Positions 34,701-45,989 of a stretch of DNA of 64,000 nt are shown here, in pieces. This DNA comes from Centrapalus pauciflorus (Eukaryota; Streptophyta; Magnoliopsida; Asterales; Asteraceae). The stretch covers positions 36,702 through 100,701 of the forward strand of contig JAANYP010007123.1 of NCBI GenBank assembly GCA_020465985.1. The letters run 5' to 3'. How positions within the stretch are numbered: position 1 is the first letter of the stretch; the number at the start of each line of letters is the position of its first letter. The notes under the pieces were generated by a model that was not told the DNA's origin, searched no databases, and saw nothing but the letters and a program-made list of their open reading frames with translations. The position numbers and the translations under genes are program-made.

Positions 34701-35109
34701 TGTATTAAAAGTCTCGCCGATGAAAGGTGTGTTCAGATTCGGCAAGCGTGGCAAGTTAGCACCACGATTCGTTGGTCCTTTCAAGATCACCGAGCGTGTT
34801 GGAACTCAATCTTATCTGTTGGACTTGCCAAGCGAACTGTCCAACATACACCCCGTGTTTCACGTTTCGCAGCTTAGGAAGTGCAAAGAAGATGACAGAG
34901 AAAAGTGGGCCGATCATCTAACTTACAAGATTAACGAGAAACTGCAATGTGACGAGCCTGAAGTTATTCTAGAAACAAAGATGAAGAAACTGAGAAATAG
35001 AGAAGTAGCAATGGTGTTGGTGCAGTGGAGGACTTCTCACGGAATTTCTCAGACCTGGGAATCTGAGGAAGACATGAGAGTTCGATATCCGCATCTGTTT
35101 GAGCCTTAG
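31702..35109 (+). pseudogene. pol: Gypsy-1 pol: protease, RT, RNase H, integrase, chromodomain
   Basis: Protease FDSGANRSF has its Asp at 31753. RT has MCIDYRELNK, then KIGLRSGYHQ, where the usual first catalytic Asp is Gly, VMPFGLTNAPAAF, and FIDDILIYSK at 32755. A 90-nt intron splits RT at 32887-32976. RNase H has FSDASYQGLG and TDHKSLKY. Integrase has an HHCC region (CVTCRLVKAEHQQ), MDFVTKLP, SDRDSRF (Asp 34252) and GQSERT (Glu 34360), 35 residues apart. The C-terminal 60 residues form a chromodomain (VLVQWRTSHGISQTWES), which in this clade reads histone marks to guide insertion. Stops: TGA 32881 and TGA 34096. It is inactive. Confidence 0.9.
32887..32976 (+). other. Intron inside Gypsy-1 RT (90 nt)
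   Basis: GTGCTTGC at the donor after a CAG exon end, a T-rich body, a GTTAAC branch-like word and ATCAG at the acceptor. Removing it joins FWL-X-Q to IQFLGH, the continuous order expected in this protein family. The retained sequence contains an in-frame TAA. Gypsy-2 has an intron at the same codon. Confidence 0.75.
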
Positions 35110-35148
35110 GTACTTCGAGGACGAAGTGCAAGCGTGGTGGGCTCATAC
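35110..35148 (+). other. Short 3' untranslated stretch with weak polypurine tract, Gypsy-1
   Basis: Between the pol stop and the 3' LTR. Contains CGTGGTGGGCTCATAC, a poor purine run compared with usual tracts. Confidence 0.45.
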
Positions 35149-36812
35149 TATAACACCTTACTTTTTATTTGCATTTTTTTATTTATTTTTAGTAATTTTG
35201 AGCGATTTGCGTAAAATGATGTAATTTCGAGTTTTGGTATAAATAGGAGCCGAGAGTTCATTTTCCTCATTTCTTGCAAACCAAATTCCTTTTTCAGAGC
35301 TCCTCTCTCTGGAATTGAACTTCTCTCTAGCTTTTCTCCCAAACCGACCGGCCAAATCTCGTGTTCTATACGTTAACGGAAAGATCTCGAAGAGTACTAC
35401 GTGAATCTCCTATTGCATGTACGATTTCATACGGATTTGAGGTAAGAATCGATCTTTTCGTTTTCTGCATTCTCGGTTTTGAAGATATGAGATTCGAGTC
35501 TATCATTTACAGGTGATTTAAAGCTAATTTCGCATGGGTTTTACTAGAATATGATAGATTAAGAATAGTATACTCGAACCCAGGCTTATTACTTAACTTA
35601 TTTGTGATTTGTAGACCTGAAATGCATGTTTAAAGCTGTAACTTATTAACAAACTCGAGTATGCTTAGAACAGACTCGAATAGAGCTAAAGACGAACTGG
35701 AGGTTCGAATCTAAGCTCAGATTCGAGGGATGGTTCGAGTTTATCCCTCCCCTGTTCAAGTCTGGCTTCAAATCTAACCCAGTTCGAGTCTGGCTTCGAG
35801 TTTGATACTCAGATTCGAATCTGACTTCGAGTCTGATGCTCAGATTCGAATCTAGCCCCTAAATTTCGAATTTAATTGATAAAATTTACGAACAACGCAT
35901 AAATTAGCAAAATAAATAGCAAAACATTTAGCTAGAAGTTATGGCTTATAGATGTTGGAATATTGAGCTAGCAATATTAATTTAGCACATGTTCTGTAAT
36001 ATTAAACTTCAGATATTATACATAAGCCGTTTAGCCCAGTTGCGAGTCAAAGCCAGTGCTAGAATATATTAAAGCCTAGATAAGCAAGTGCAAGCATTAT
36101 AAAGCAATTTAAAGCGTAAATAAGCCCGAGCAAGCATTTCAGAATATTTCAAGCATTTTCAGTACTGTGAGTAACAGTTATTCTTGTTTACATGTTTTAT
36201 ATGAAATTGAGACATAAATTGCTTCTATATAATTTATTTGGAATTCAATAGACTTTTATTCTGATGTTCACCACTATCCCTTGAGCATTATGCGGGTAGC
36301 TAGCCCCGCATCACAGATTGATCATCTGTCAGCGGTAAACCCTTAGTGGTGGCATCTCCGTTCTGCGTGAAATGTCTCAATTGTGCAGCGTTCTTTCTGG
36401 GTATTAAGCAAACAAGCAAGCAAGCAAGCAAGCAAGCACAACAGCCTTTATAGGCACTTTCGCCTCATATTTTACATGCATTCATGAATATCTGTTTACT
36501 CACTAAGCTTTAGCTTACAGTTGCTACTCACAATTTTTTACAGGAAAAGGTAAAGAACAAGCTGGACCTTCTGCTTAGGTCTATTTTCTAATCAACCCAG
36601 AGGACTTAGCTCACTTTCAGCTTGTGGTATAGCTTTATGATGCCTTGGGTTTTGGGTAGCTGCTTTTATTTATGTTATGATGTTTTTAGCAACTTAGTAC
36701 TGTAACCTTGAAGCACGTGTAGTGCATGACTTATTGTAATATTTTATTTAGCTTTATGCATTTATTATTATTCATGGGATAAGCAAGCGTGTTTTAAAGC
36801 AAGGATGTGACA
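35149..36812 (+). repeat. Gypsy-1 3' LTR (1664 bp)
   Basis: Nearly identical to the 5' LTR, but lacks the 176 bp corresponding to 29433-29608, with the join near 36257. Followed by CTAAA. Confidence 0.93.
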
Positions 36813-36817
36813 CTAAA

Positions 36818-38541
36818 CTCACACACACTCTCTCTAAACTTACGGCTCTCACCATCATAAAATTAAGAACACCAGAAACGTTGGATTGAAGGCTGAAAAG
36901 TTGAATTCAAGTTGCTAATAAGGAACTGTAATCCCTAAACTTATGACTTTATGTGTTTTGAGTTTGATTTTCATGAGAACCGAATCTCAGATTTAATATA
37001 TGGATGTTAATGCATGTTGTTTATTCTTATGGATATGTTTAAATCGAGTGTTATGGAAGCTATATACTAAATTTCAGCTTTTGATTCAAGCTCTAAGTCT
37101 GATTTTGGGAAATAACTATGTGTTTTAGTGAGTGCGTTCAACAAGTTATTAAAATAGTCAAAAAGGAGTCTGATTTGGTACATATTATATTTTGATTTAT
37201 GTTAAAAGTGTTAAAAAGAGTATATTTAAGGTTGTATCAATAGTTTTCAATTACTGGATAAGCACAAAAAAATAACCAAATGAAATCTGGAAAATAATAA
37301 AATTGACTAAGTATGAACTTGGGTCTGATGAACGCAATTCAGATTCATCCAAATTTCGGATCTAATGAAACTCAGATGGAATCTTGGGTGGAAAACATGA
37401 AAAATCTTAAGTCAAGACACGAATTTCGGATATCAGGGCATCCGAATTTCGGATCATGATATCATCCGAATTTCAGATCGATTAGTACAAAATAATAATT
37501 CTAAGGATGGAACCTCAGGCCATTCGGATTTTGGGTCTATCCGAAATTCGGATGTGGTCCGAAATTCGGTTCATTTTAGCCAAATTTTAAATTAAGTTTT
37601 AAGAAATAAACAATTATTGATATTGATGTTCTATTACAGTGACTTAACAGGATCATTGTGGTGTTGACTAACACACATTGATTTATAACTACTGTAAAGA
37701 CTACTTGTACTGTGTAAGACCCTGTGGTATCTTTTCAGCGCATCCTTGCAAAGTAAACTATTGTGAGTCATAGATTAGTATTCAAACATTTATTTTGTTA
37801 GCATTCATATTTCTCACATGCTCCTATTGCTCATTACATATCAGTTGGCATTCTCATATAGTTTATTGTTATTGATGCACACTCGTACTTGACATGTTAT
37901 AAACATGTAGCCTCCGTTCAATTGAAAGTGCATCTTCTAGTACATGCTTTCACTGCATGATGAAAATCTCATAATCCGATGTGACCTGGGCGGAGCTTGA
38001 CAGCAGGCCACTGTCGGGGACTGATCATCCTATATACTCTTTCCAGCTAGGTTGGCACATCCCCGATCGATACTTGAACTGCCAATCCATGCTTTCTCTG
38101 CATGATGAAAACATATTCGTGCTCTCCACACGAAGGGACAAGCAATGCCCGTATTCACGTTTGGTTTGTAAAGAAATTTATGTAGAATATGTAATCTGTT
38201 ATCTCACTAATCTGTAGCTTACTGTTGAATTTCACATGTTTTTAGGCAATTGAAAATAAATTGTTGGGCCTTTGACTTAGGCTTTTACTCAGTTCTCCGG
38301 TGATCACTAGAAGCTTCTTGGTAACAGAGGATGATGTAGCTTTGGGGCTGGGTAGTGATACTTTTGACACTGATGATGTAATAGCTAGTATATGACACCG
38401 TATACTTATAAATATTTCATGCTTTAGTGTTGATGTACTTAAAACTTATTCTATGCTTTAAACTTTAATCATATGTTAATATTGAGTTTGCATGTTGATC
38501 CTGGAGTTATCATATGTTGGTAAAAAAAGGAGGATGTTTCA
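36818..38541 (+). repeat. Gypsy-2 5' LTR, right part
   Basis: Continues the LTR after Gypsy-1. At 37330-37575 it has about ten copies of ATCCGAATTTCGGATC-like words. Ends GATGTTTCA at 38541. Two short near-repeats containing CTGCATGATGAAAA occur at about 37951 and 38098. No gene. Confidence 0.75.
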
Positions 38542-38544
38542 GTT

Positions 38545-38555
38545 TGGTTCAGGGC
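38545..38555 (+). other. Degenerate primer-binding site, Gypsy-2
   Basis: TGGTTCAGGGC, resembling TGGTATCAGAGC with one base lost and one changed, followed by CATTAGTTTGAGG as in Gypsy-1. Confidence 0.65.
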
Positions 38556-38746
38556 ATTAGTTTGAGGTCTCAAGTGTCCACGAGGACTCGTAATCAAACT
38601 TGGGTTGTGATATTAGAATGAACTCCTAGGAAACGATCTGAACTAAGATAGGATTAACATGAACCACGGGGAAGAATAAAGGGTAACTATGAGCAAATAC
38701 GACTAAGAAATAAATGTTCTAAATATTATTTGCTATATTTCAGAAC

Positions 38747-39945
38747 ATGTCTGAAGACAATATGAATCCACAACAAATGCCCCAAATGATGAATACCATG
38801 ATGGGACCTACAAGCTAAAAGAATGGCTGAGCAAGCTCAATCATTCGCGGACCAGCTTAGGACCAGGGATGAGGCCAAGGCTAAACGAAAGGCTGATAAA
38901 AGGAAAGACAAGGAACACTAGCAATGTGAACAAGGTGATAAGCAGGAAGACTCTGGTTCTTCCAGCAATGCGAAGGGATGCATATTCAAGGATTTTAAAA
39001 GTAGTGGGGCAATATTATTCGATGGGACTGGAGATGTTGTCATAGCATTGGAGTGGATTACTGCCACTGAGCGAACCTTCCGAATCAGCGATTTTGCTGA
39101 GAAGGATATATTTTGATTTGCCACAGCAATGTTCACAAAGGATGCCATTATGTGGTGGGATGCGATGGTAAATGTGATGACGATGGAGGTAGAGTCTCAC
39201 ATGTCTTGGACTCAGTTTAAGGAAGTATTTTCACAACAATACCGTCCTGTGGATGAGAAGCGTCGTCTAGAGGCGAAGTTTTTGGGACTGACTCAGGGAA
39301 TGAAAATAGCTACCCAATATGCTGTTGAGTTCAATCGCTTGAGTCTGTTTGCACCCCACAGATCGATACAAAGGAAAGGAAGATATACCGGTTCAAGGTC
39401 GGTTTAGACTTGGAGATTCGCTGAAAAATGAGTAATGTTCGGTATACAACATTTGATGGGTTATTGGAGGCTTCTCGGAATGTGGAGTAGATTTTGTTAC
39501 TTTCTGGATATGTCATGGGATCGGTTACAATAGGTCCAACTCAGCCGTCGCCGCCAAAAAGGCAACGGGAATCTGGGAACTCCGGATCATCTCAATCCTC
39601 ACCTCAATCAAGTCAACTATCATCCTCACCGAGGAAAGGAAATGCCTCTTCGCCCATCACTGAATTGAGGGACTGTCGGCGATGCCGAAAGACTCACTCT
39701 GGGGAATGCAAAGCCCAGGATATGTACTGTTATTGCTGTGGATAGAAAGGCCATCACTGGGAAAATTGTCCATGGGAAGCCGAGGCATGCTACAACTGCA
39801 ACAAAGTTGGTGATTTTGCCAAGGACTGCCGAAAGCACCCGCGAAATCAAAACACTCAATAATCAACCACGAGGTCTTCTGGAGCTTCCACTGCTTGGAG
39901 GGAACAAACCTCGAGGGCTCCAAAGAAGCAAAGGATGACCCTGAG
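38747..39945 (+). pseudogene. gag: Gypsy-2 gag, decayed
   Basis: ATG at 38747 after an acceptor-like TTTCAG. A stop comes after 23 codons. The Gag core survives at 39129-39407 (DAIMWWDAM, FSQQYRPVDEKRR, LTQGMKIATQY). Two zinc knuckles lie at about 39728-39835; the first is interrupted by a TAG, and the second, CYNCNKVGDFAKDC, has lost its histidine. Several frameshifts. Confidence 0.75.
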
Positions 39946-41130
39946 GTGGTCACTGGTACATACTTAATAAATTAAATTCCTACTCGTATTCTCTTTAATT
40001 CTGGAGCCAATCGTTAATTTGTCTCCACTTCATTCGCACGTCAACTTAACATGCCTACGACAAATTTACAATTTGTACTTGATATTGAAACTGATAGCAA
40101 CATGTTAGTTAAGGCCGATAAAGTATTTAAGAATTGCACCTTGCTCATAGAAGATGTAGTATTCAACTTAGACTTAATTCCCATGGAATTCGGGGAGTTT
40201 GATGTTATGGTGGGTATGGACTGACTTGTCCATAATGAAGCTCAGATGGTTTGTAAGAAAAGGATGATCAAGATCACTACCCCCGAGGGTCGTGATATAT
40301 GTATATACGATGAAAGAAAAAAAGACGATCTATGCCTTATCTCTATTAGTAAAGCTCGAAAGCACGTTCCTAAGGGTTGTTCTGCTTATCTGGCCTACGC
40401 TGTTGATGTAAAGGCTGAAAACAAACTTCTTTCTACCGTTCCCATTGTCTCAGAATTTCCAGATGTCTTTCCCGAAGAAATCTCGGGATTGCCACCAGAC
40501 CGTCAGGTGGAATTCCGCATCGATCTTGTTCCTGGAGCTGCTCCTATAGTAAAATCTCCATATCGTTTGACCCCTGCAGAAATATAGGAGATGATGAAAC
40601 AGTTACAGGACCTACTTGATAAGGGTTTCATACGCCCAAGTTCTTCTCCTTGGGGCGCTCCTGTTCTATTTGTCAAGAAGAAGGACGACACACTACGTAT
40701 GTGCATTGACTACCGCGAGCTCAACAAGGTGACCATCAATAACAAATATCCTCTGCCCCGGATTGATGATCTCTTGGACCAATTGCAAGGCGCCATTTAT
40801 TTTTCGAAGATTGATCTCCGATCAGGGTATCATAAACTTAAAGTTCACAATGACGATACTCCTAAAACGACTTTCAGAACTCGTTACGGACACTACGAGT
40901 TTCTGGTGATGCCATTTGGTCTTACAAATGCGCCGGCTGCTTTCATGGATCTCATGAATAGAGTTTGCCGGCCAATGCTTGAGAAATCCGTCATTTTTTT
41001 TGTCGATGACATTCTTATCTATTCAAAGACCAAGGAAGATCATGATACACATATGAGAGAATTGCAAGACTTGCTGTGAAAGGAGCGACTTTATGCCAAA
41101 TTCTCAAAATGTGAACTCTGGTTGAGGCAG

Positions 41131-41215
41131 GTGCGTCTCAATATTCAAAACAAAACTATTCCTTATTCACTTGTAAATTCTTGTTAACTTTTCTATTCCT
41201 CAACGTTTAATTCAG
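41131..41215 (+). other. Intron inside Gypsy-2 RT (85 nt)
   Basis: GTGCGTCT donor after CAG, TTCAG acceptor, GTTAACTT branch-like word. The length is not a multiple of three, and the reading frame before and after the stretch differs by exactly the amount that its removal corrects. This is good evidence that it is a spliced intron rather than an insertion. Confidence 0.8.
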
Positions 41216-41777
41216 ATCCAATTTTTGAGGCACGAGATATCTGGTGCTTGTATTGCCGTTGATCTAGCAAAGATCAAGGCTATACAAAATTGGGAATCTC
41301 CTCGTAATGCCTCAGAATTCCACAGTTTCCTGGGATTGGCTGGTTACTACCACCGATTCATTAAAGACTTCTCAAAAGTAGTTGTTCCACTTACCCAGCT
41401 TACTCGTAAGAACGCAACTTTCACTTGGGAAAAGGAACAACACGTGGCTTTCGAAACTTTAAAGAAACTATTAAGTGAAGCACCAGTATTGGCCCTGCAT
41501 GAGGGAAATGAAGACATTATAGTCTACACTGATGCATTAGGCATGGAATTAGGAGCAGTGTTGATGCAACGAGAAAATGTCATAGCATATGCTTCTAGAC
41601 AACTCAAGCCTCATGAGAAAGACTACTCCACTCACGACTTGGAGTTAGCTGCTGTGACATTTGCTCTGAAACTCTGGAGACATTGTAAATATGGTACCAA
41701 ATGTCATCTCTACACTGACCATAAGAGCTTGAAGTATATATTTAGTCAGAAGGACTTGAATATGAGGCAACGAAGGT

Positions 41778-44136
41778 TGTGAAGACCTCCCCTTCCGGGT
41801 CAGTCCTCAGAGTCTAGGTCCCACATCATGCAATACGATATCAACCATACTAAGACAGTGTAATTAAATTGCGGAATAAAAAAAATTACATGTACATTAC
41901 AGATTAGGATTAAGTTACATATTTCAAAATAAAGTTATAAAAGGGTAACATTTAATCTAGTGATAACATCATACATCACATCAAGTCTACCCAGAACCAC
42001 CACATTTACTGTCTTCCAATCAGTACCAGAAAGTTTGTTGAGTAGTGGTCTAAGAAAGCTTCAAAACTTGGATCTTGAATGACCTAAGTACTAGGTCCTG
42101 CAGGTGATTTTCCTTTGGCTTTTCCTGTAAAATATTAATGCAACATCTGTAAGCAAAGCTTAGTGAGTTTATAGATTTTCAATATCAACATGCGTGTCAA
42201 GCGGAGTCATTAGTCTTAGCGTGATATGTCTTGGCTGCCGCTACAGCCCTCATGATTGAGATATAGTATCATAAGATCGGATGATGTTCAAGCCACACTC
42301 ACGCTTAAATCGTGGGGATCAGCCACATACTGGGCTAGCTACCAGTAAGTCAATATGGCGGAACATCGGAGGTCATTACGAATTCATAAGAACTGGTGAA
42401 ATAGCCGGGTCTAGAACAATAGACCATAAGGGCTAGTCAAGCTGAATCAATCTATCAAATGTATGATCAATGATGGAAGCATATGTCTTAGAAGTCATGA
42501 TAGCAATGAATCATAAAGCAAAGTCTGAAGCAATATTCAATGCAATATGAAAAGTTAATCAAATAGCTATCATGATCCACTGGGCAACACCCATCCATGG
42601 TGTGCACAGGTCTCATTCCAGCTGATAAATGAATGTCAATAAATCTAACAGCAGCAATATATCTCAACCGGATCTTATGCATGTTCAATCTGAATATCTA
42701 TAACTCACAGGTCTGGGTCTTTATCAAACAGATATATATAATATGCCACCTGAGTTATCTCAGGATTTTATCTTGTCAATTCCGTTCTTTGTCAAATCAA
42801 GTCTCTGACCCGCATTTCAAGTCTTTAAGTCTTTAAATCTTTGTTCAGAATATACTGAATCTGTTCAAAATCATTCATATCATGTCATTATCATGGAGTT
42901 TCATCATCTTTTTGTCATTAAAATCTATAATTTTATCTGATTCTGATAACTGATAATCTTCTCAATCTTTCATTTGCTTATTTTCTTTGTTCCTACAAAA
43001 TATTAAAATATTTCATGTGATTTCGGACCTATCAAATTCGGACCATCCGGATTGGCCATCCGAATTCGGACCAATCCGGATCTGGCATGCGGATTCGGTT
43101 CACCCTTTCAAAATAGATAACCAAATTCGGACCATGCTGGATCCGAAACAACCATCCGAATTTAGAATATTTTGGGAACCGAATTAGGATCATTAAAATT
43201 CATAAGATCCGAAATATCCATAATGTCCGAAATAGAATTCGTCCGAAATAAACATCTGAATTCGGAAATATCCGAATTGGGGTCCGAAGTGGGGCACCAT
43301 CCGAATTCGGATCTTATACTTAGCATTTGCCCAGATTTGTTCTTATTGTTCTTGAATATCTTCATACGGATTTTATCAATAATTATCAAAATTTCATATT
43401 TATCAACATGCAACTTAATACAAAGTTGTATTATGATTATTGGGTTAATTTTATACTAATTTCCCTATCAATAACACACTATTATGACAAAGATCATCCA
43501 AAATATGATATTTTTGCCAAGAACACATTTTCATCAAAAATTCCGATTTCATCACATTTTGGATGATCCAACCCATGATTTTAGTTTCTATCACTTTTAT
43601 TATCTTAAATTCATTATAAACTAGTAAAATTTTACACATTCAACAACTAAATCTCATATTTTAATTCTTTGGTTTCGGTTTCACACAAAACCGAACCAAA
43701 ATCTTAAAATCTTGAAATTTAATCAAGAATTACCTCTAAATCTTGTTGCTTGATGATGATTGTTGCTTCTTGTAACCTTCAATTGTCTTAAATCTTCATT
43801 TAATAGCAAAATTATGGAGTTCTTGAAGGAGTTGTGAAGAATCCGTGAGGTAGAGAGAGAGAGTAGAGAGAGAGAGAGTTAAAATCTTAATGATGTGTTA
43901 ATTGCTATTAATTGGAGATTTTATACATCATTTTATATATTTGTGTATTTAACCCACTAAACTTTTGTATTTTACTTATCTTTTAATTTAATCATATTTA
44001 ATACTTTCATAAGACAATCATAATTTAATTTAATAATCTTTATCTACATTAAATTACATAACTTATAATGTAAATAAATTTACATTATTTGTATCAAAAC
44101 CAAATAAAACATTTAGATAAAAGCTAGGTTGTTACA
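41778..44136 (-). repeat. Solo LTR, minus strand (2359 bp), chromovirus-like
   Basis: Flanked by AAGGT on both sides (41773-41777 and 44137-44141); the RNase H sequence is continuous when it is removed. Minus-strand termini are TGTAACAACC and GGTCTTCACA. On that strand a TATA box lies at about 43940-43918 and a GAG|GTAATTC donor at 43734/43733, about 195 bp on. TCCGAATTCGGACC-like words cluster at 43020-43315. A GA microsatellite lies at about 43852-43880. No coding sequence, so this is the product of LTR-LTR recombination. Confidence 0.88.
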
Positions 44137-45235
44137 AAGGTCCATGAAGCTGATAAAGGATTATGACTGTGAAATCCTTTACCATCCGGGAAAAGCCAAC
44201 GTGGTTGTTGATGCCTTAAGTAGAAAGGCTTACTGTAAAGCCTATTGCTACGCCTTAACTTCAACAATGTGGACTTCGACCATAATTGATGATGTAAAGG
44301 CAACTCAATTGCAGGATTTAAAGGAGGAGAATGTTAAAGATGAAAATGTCAGAAATCAACTACCAATAATGCAAGATGATATAACTGGATTAAAGGGTGT
44401 GTATGGAAGAATATGGGTTCCTAAGTACGGAGGCATGCACAAAGAAATCTTAAAGGAAGCCCATCAATCTAAGTTCTCAATTCACCCTGGGAGCATAAAA
44501 ATGCATAATGATTTGAAGTCCGATTTCTGGTGGTCGGGATTGAAAAGGGACGTTGGACAATATGTGGAGAAGTGCAGCACTTGCCGATTAGTCAAAACTG
44601 AGCACCAACAACCCTACGGTAGTATGCAACCTCTTCCTATTCCATAATGGAAGTGGGCCCATATTACTATGGACTTCATTACCAAGCTACCTAAGACTCG
44701 TCGCCAACATGATTCCATCTGGGTCATTGTTGACCGTCCAACCAAATCTGCTCACTTCATACCCATTAGAGAAACTTACCCCTTGGATGGGTTGACACAA
44801 ATATAATTAAAAGAAATTGTCACAAGGCATGGTGTGCCCAAGTGTACTGTTTCTGACAGAGACAATAGATTCCCTGCAAATTTCTGGGCTGCTTTACAAA
44901 ATGGTATTGGTAATTGTATTGCAATGAGTACTGCCTATAGACCCGAAACCGATGAACAAAGTTAAAAAACAATGTTGACCCTAGAAGACATGTTGAGAGC
45001 ATGTATCATGGATTTGGGAGGTAACTGGGATGATCACCTTCGTTCAGCTGAATTCTCATACAACAATGGTTACCACTCTACAATAAAAATGGCACCGTTC
45101 AAGTTCTTATATGGGAGAAAGTGTGGGACTCCAACTTGCTGGAGGGAAACAGGAGAAACTCCTATCTGGGCCAGGTCTTCTACAAGAAACCAATGAGAAG
45201 ATTCAGCTTATCCGACAATACATGAAAACGATGCA

Positions 45236-45886
45236 TGTCAGGATCAAAAAAATAACCATCTAAGATTAACTGGTTTGAATAAATCAGAGTGTAAACCAAT
45301 AACCTTGTATTGAATCAAAGTCCAATTAAGAAGTTTGCGGAATAACACTTAATTGTTTTAAGAAAACTTTCAGAATAAATAACAAATAAATATAATAAAA
45401 AATCAAAACTTTTATATTGCCAAACTCACTGATTACAATCACCTCTAATCTGTTTGATTAGACGAAGAACACAGACTGTTCTTAGGGTTTTACAACCTTA
45501 GAGGCTTGAGAAACTTAATCAGAAAGCAATTACAATTGAAGCACACAATTACAAAACTTGCACATACAGACTTACAATAGAAAGACCTAGTCTATCTATA
45601 TATATAGCCTTCTGATTTGTTTCCTTGAGGAACTCTGATTTCTCTGGTAGTAGATATGCTTGGAAGATATTCAAATCTTGAAATATAAATCACTTCCTGA
45701 AATTCAGCACTTTCTGTTGTTAATCTGTTGAGCAGCTTGAACTTTTAACTCTGGCAGCTTGAACTTTTGAACTAGCAGCTCGAACTTATTCAACTAACAG
45801 CTTGAACTTTGTAATTACACGGAAAAACTACTAACAGTCTGAGAAATCTAACTAACAGCTTGACATACTTAGAATATTTCCCAACA
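45236..45886 (-). repeat. Copia-3 3' LTR (about 650 bp)
   Basis: On the minus strand it starts TGTTGGGAAATATTC at 45886, next to a purine-rich AGTTATGGGAGAT, and ends near GATCCTGACA at 45236. A TATATATAG box lies at about 45608-45598. Seven or so AGCTTGAAC or CTAACAGC words lie at 45725-45870. Confidence 0.7.
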
Positions 45887-45989
45887 ATCTCCCATAACTT
45901 AAATTCTTTACACAAGACTTTAAGTTTATATACAAATAAGGAAATAAAGCAAAGTAAAACTGTTATTACAAACTAAGGCATCCAAAAAC

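Larger units (their letters stand above)
28324..36812 (+). mobile_element. Gypsy-1: complete Tekay-like chromovirus
   Basis: LTRs at 28324-30163 and 35149-36812, target duplication CTAAA on both sides (28319-28323 and 36813-36817), PBS, gag, protease, RT, RNase H, integrase and a C-terminal chromodomain in plus orientation. Both LTRs start TATAACACC rather than TG and end GTGACA. The chromodomain and large LTRs point to the Tekay-type chromovirus branch. LTRs differ by roughly 1 percent by eye apart from a 176-bp gap, so this is younger than Copia-2. Stops in gag and pol and a lost RT catalytic residue make it defective. Confidence 0.93.
28004..45235 (+). mobile_element. Gypsy-2: chromovirus-type element, interrupted twice
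   Basis: Its 5' LTR starts at 28004 and ends at 38541, split by Gypsy-1. A degenerate PBS, decayed gag, protease, RT with intron, RNase H (split by a solo LTR) and integrase follow. Homology to Gypsy-1 proteins runs throughout in the same order, and both share the RT intron position. It is cut near 45235 inside the integrase C-terminal part, where Copia-3 begins; the chromodomain and 3' LTR are not in the window. Many stops and frameshifts show it is the oldest layer of this nest. Confidence 0.85.
39960..45235 (+). pseudogene. pol: Gypsy-2 pol: protease, RT, RNase H, integrase (interrupted)
   Basis: Protease remnant reads NSGANR, so the catalytic Asp is changed to Asn. RT is well preserved from 40246: MCIDYRELNK, KIDLRSGYHK with its Asp intact, and FVDDILIYSK near 41000. 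An intron at 41131-41215 precedes IQFLRH. RNase H (YTDALGMELG, TDHKSLKY) is cut at 41777 by a solo LTR and resumes at 44142. Integrase zinc region (CSTCRLVKTEHQQ) and SDRDNRF follow. Stops at about 40585, 41077, 44644, 44803 and 44962. The reading ends at the Copia-3 border. Confidence 0.85.

Noticed and set aside
45236..45265. Gypsy-2 integrase extending a few codons into the assigned Copia-3 LTR
   Set aside because: The resemblance is only a few residues and the TG...CA ends favour the LTR border at 45236, though up to 30 bp of uncertainty remains.
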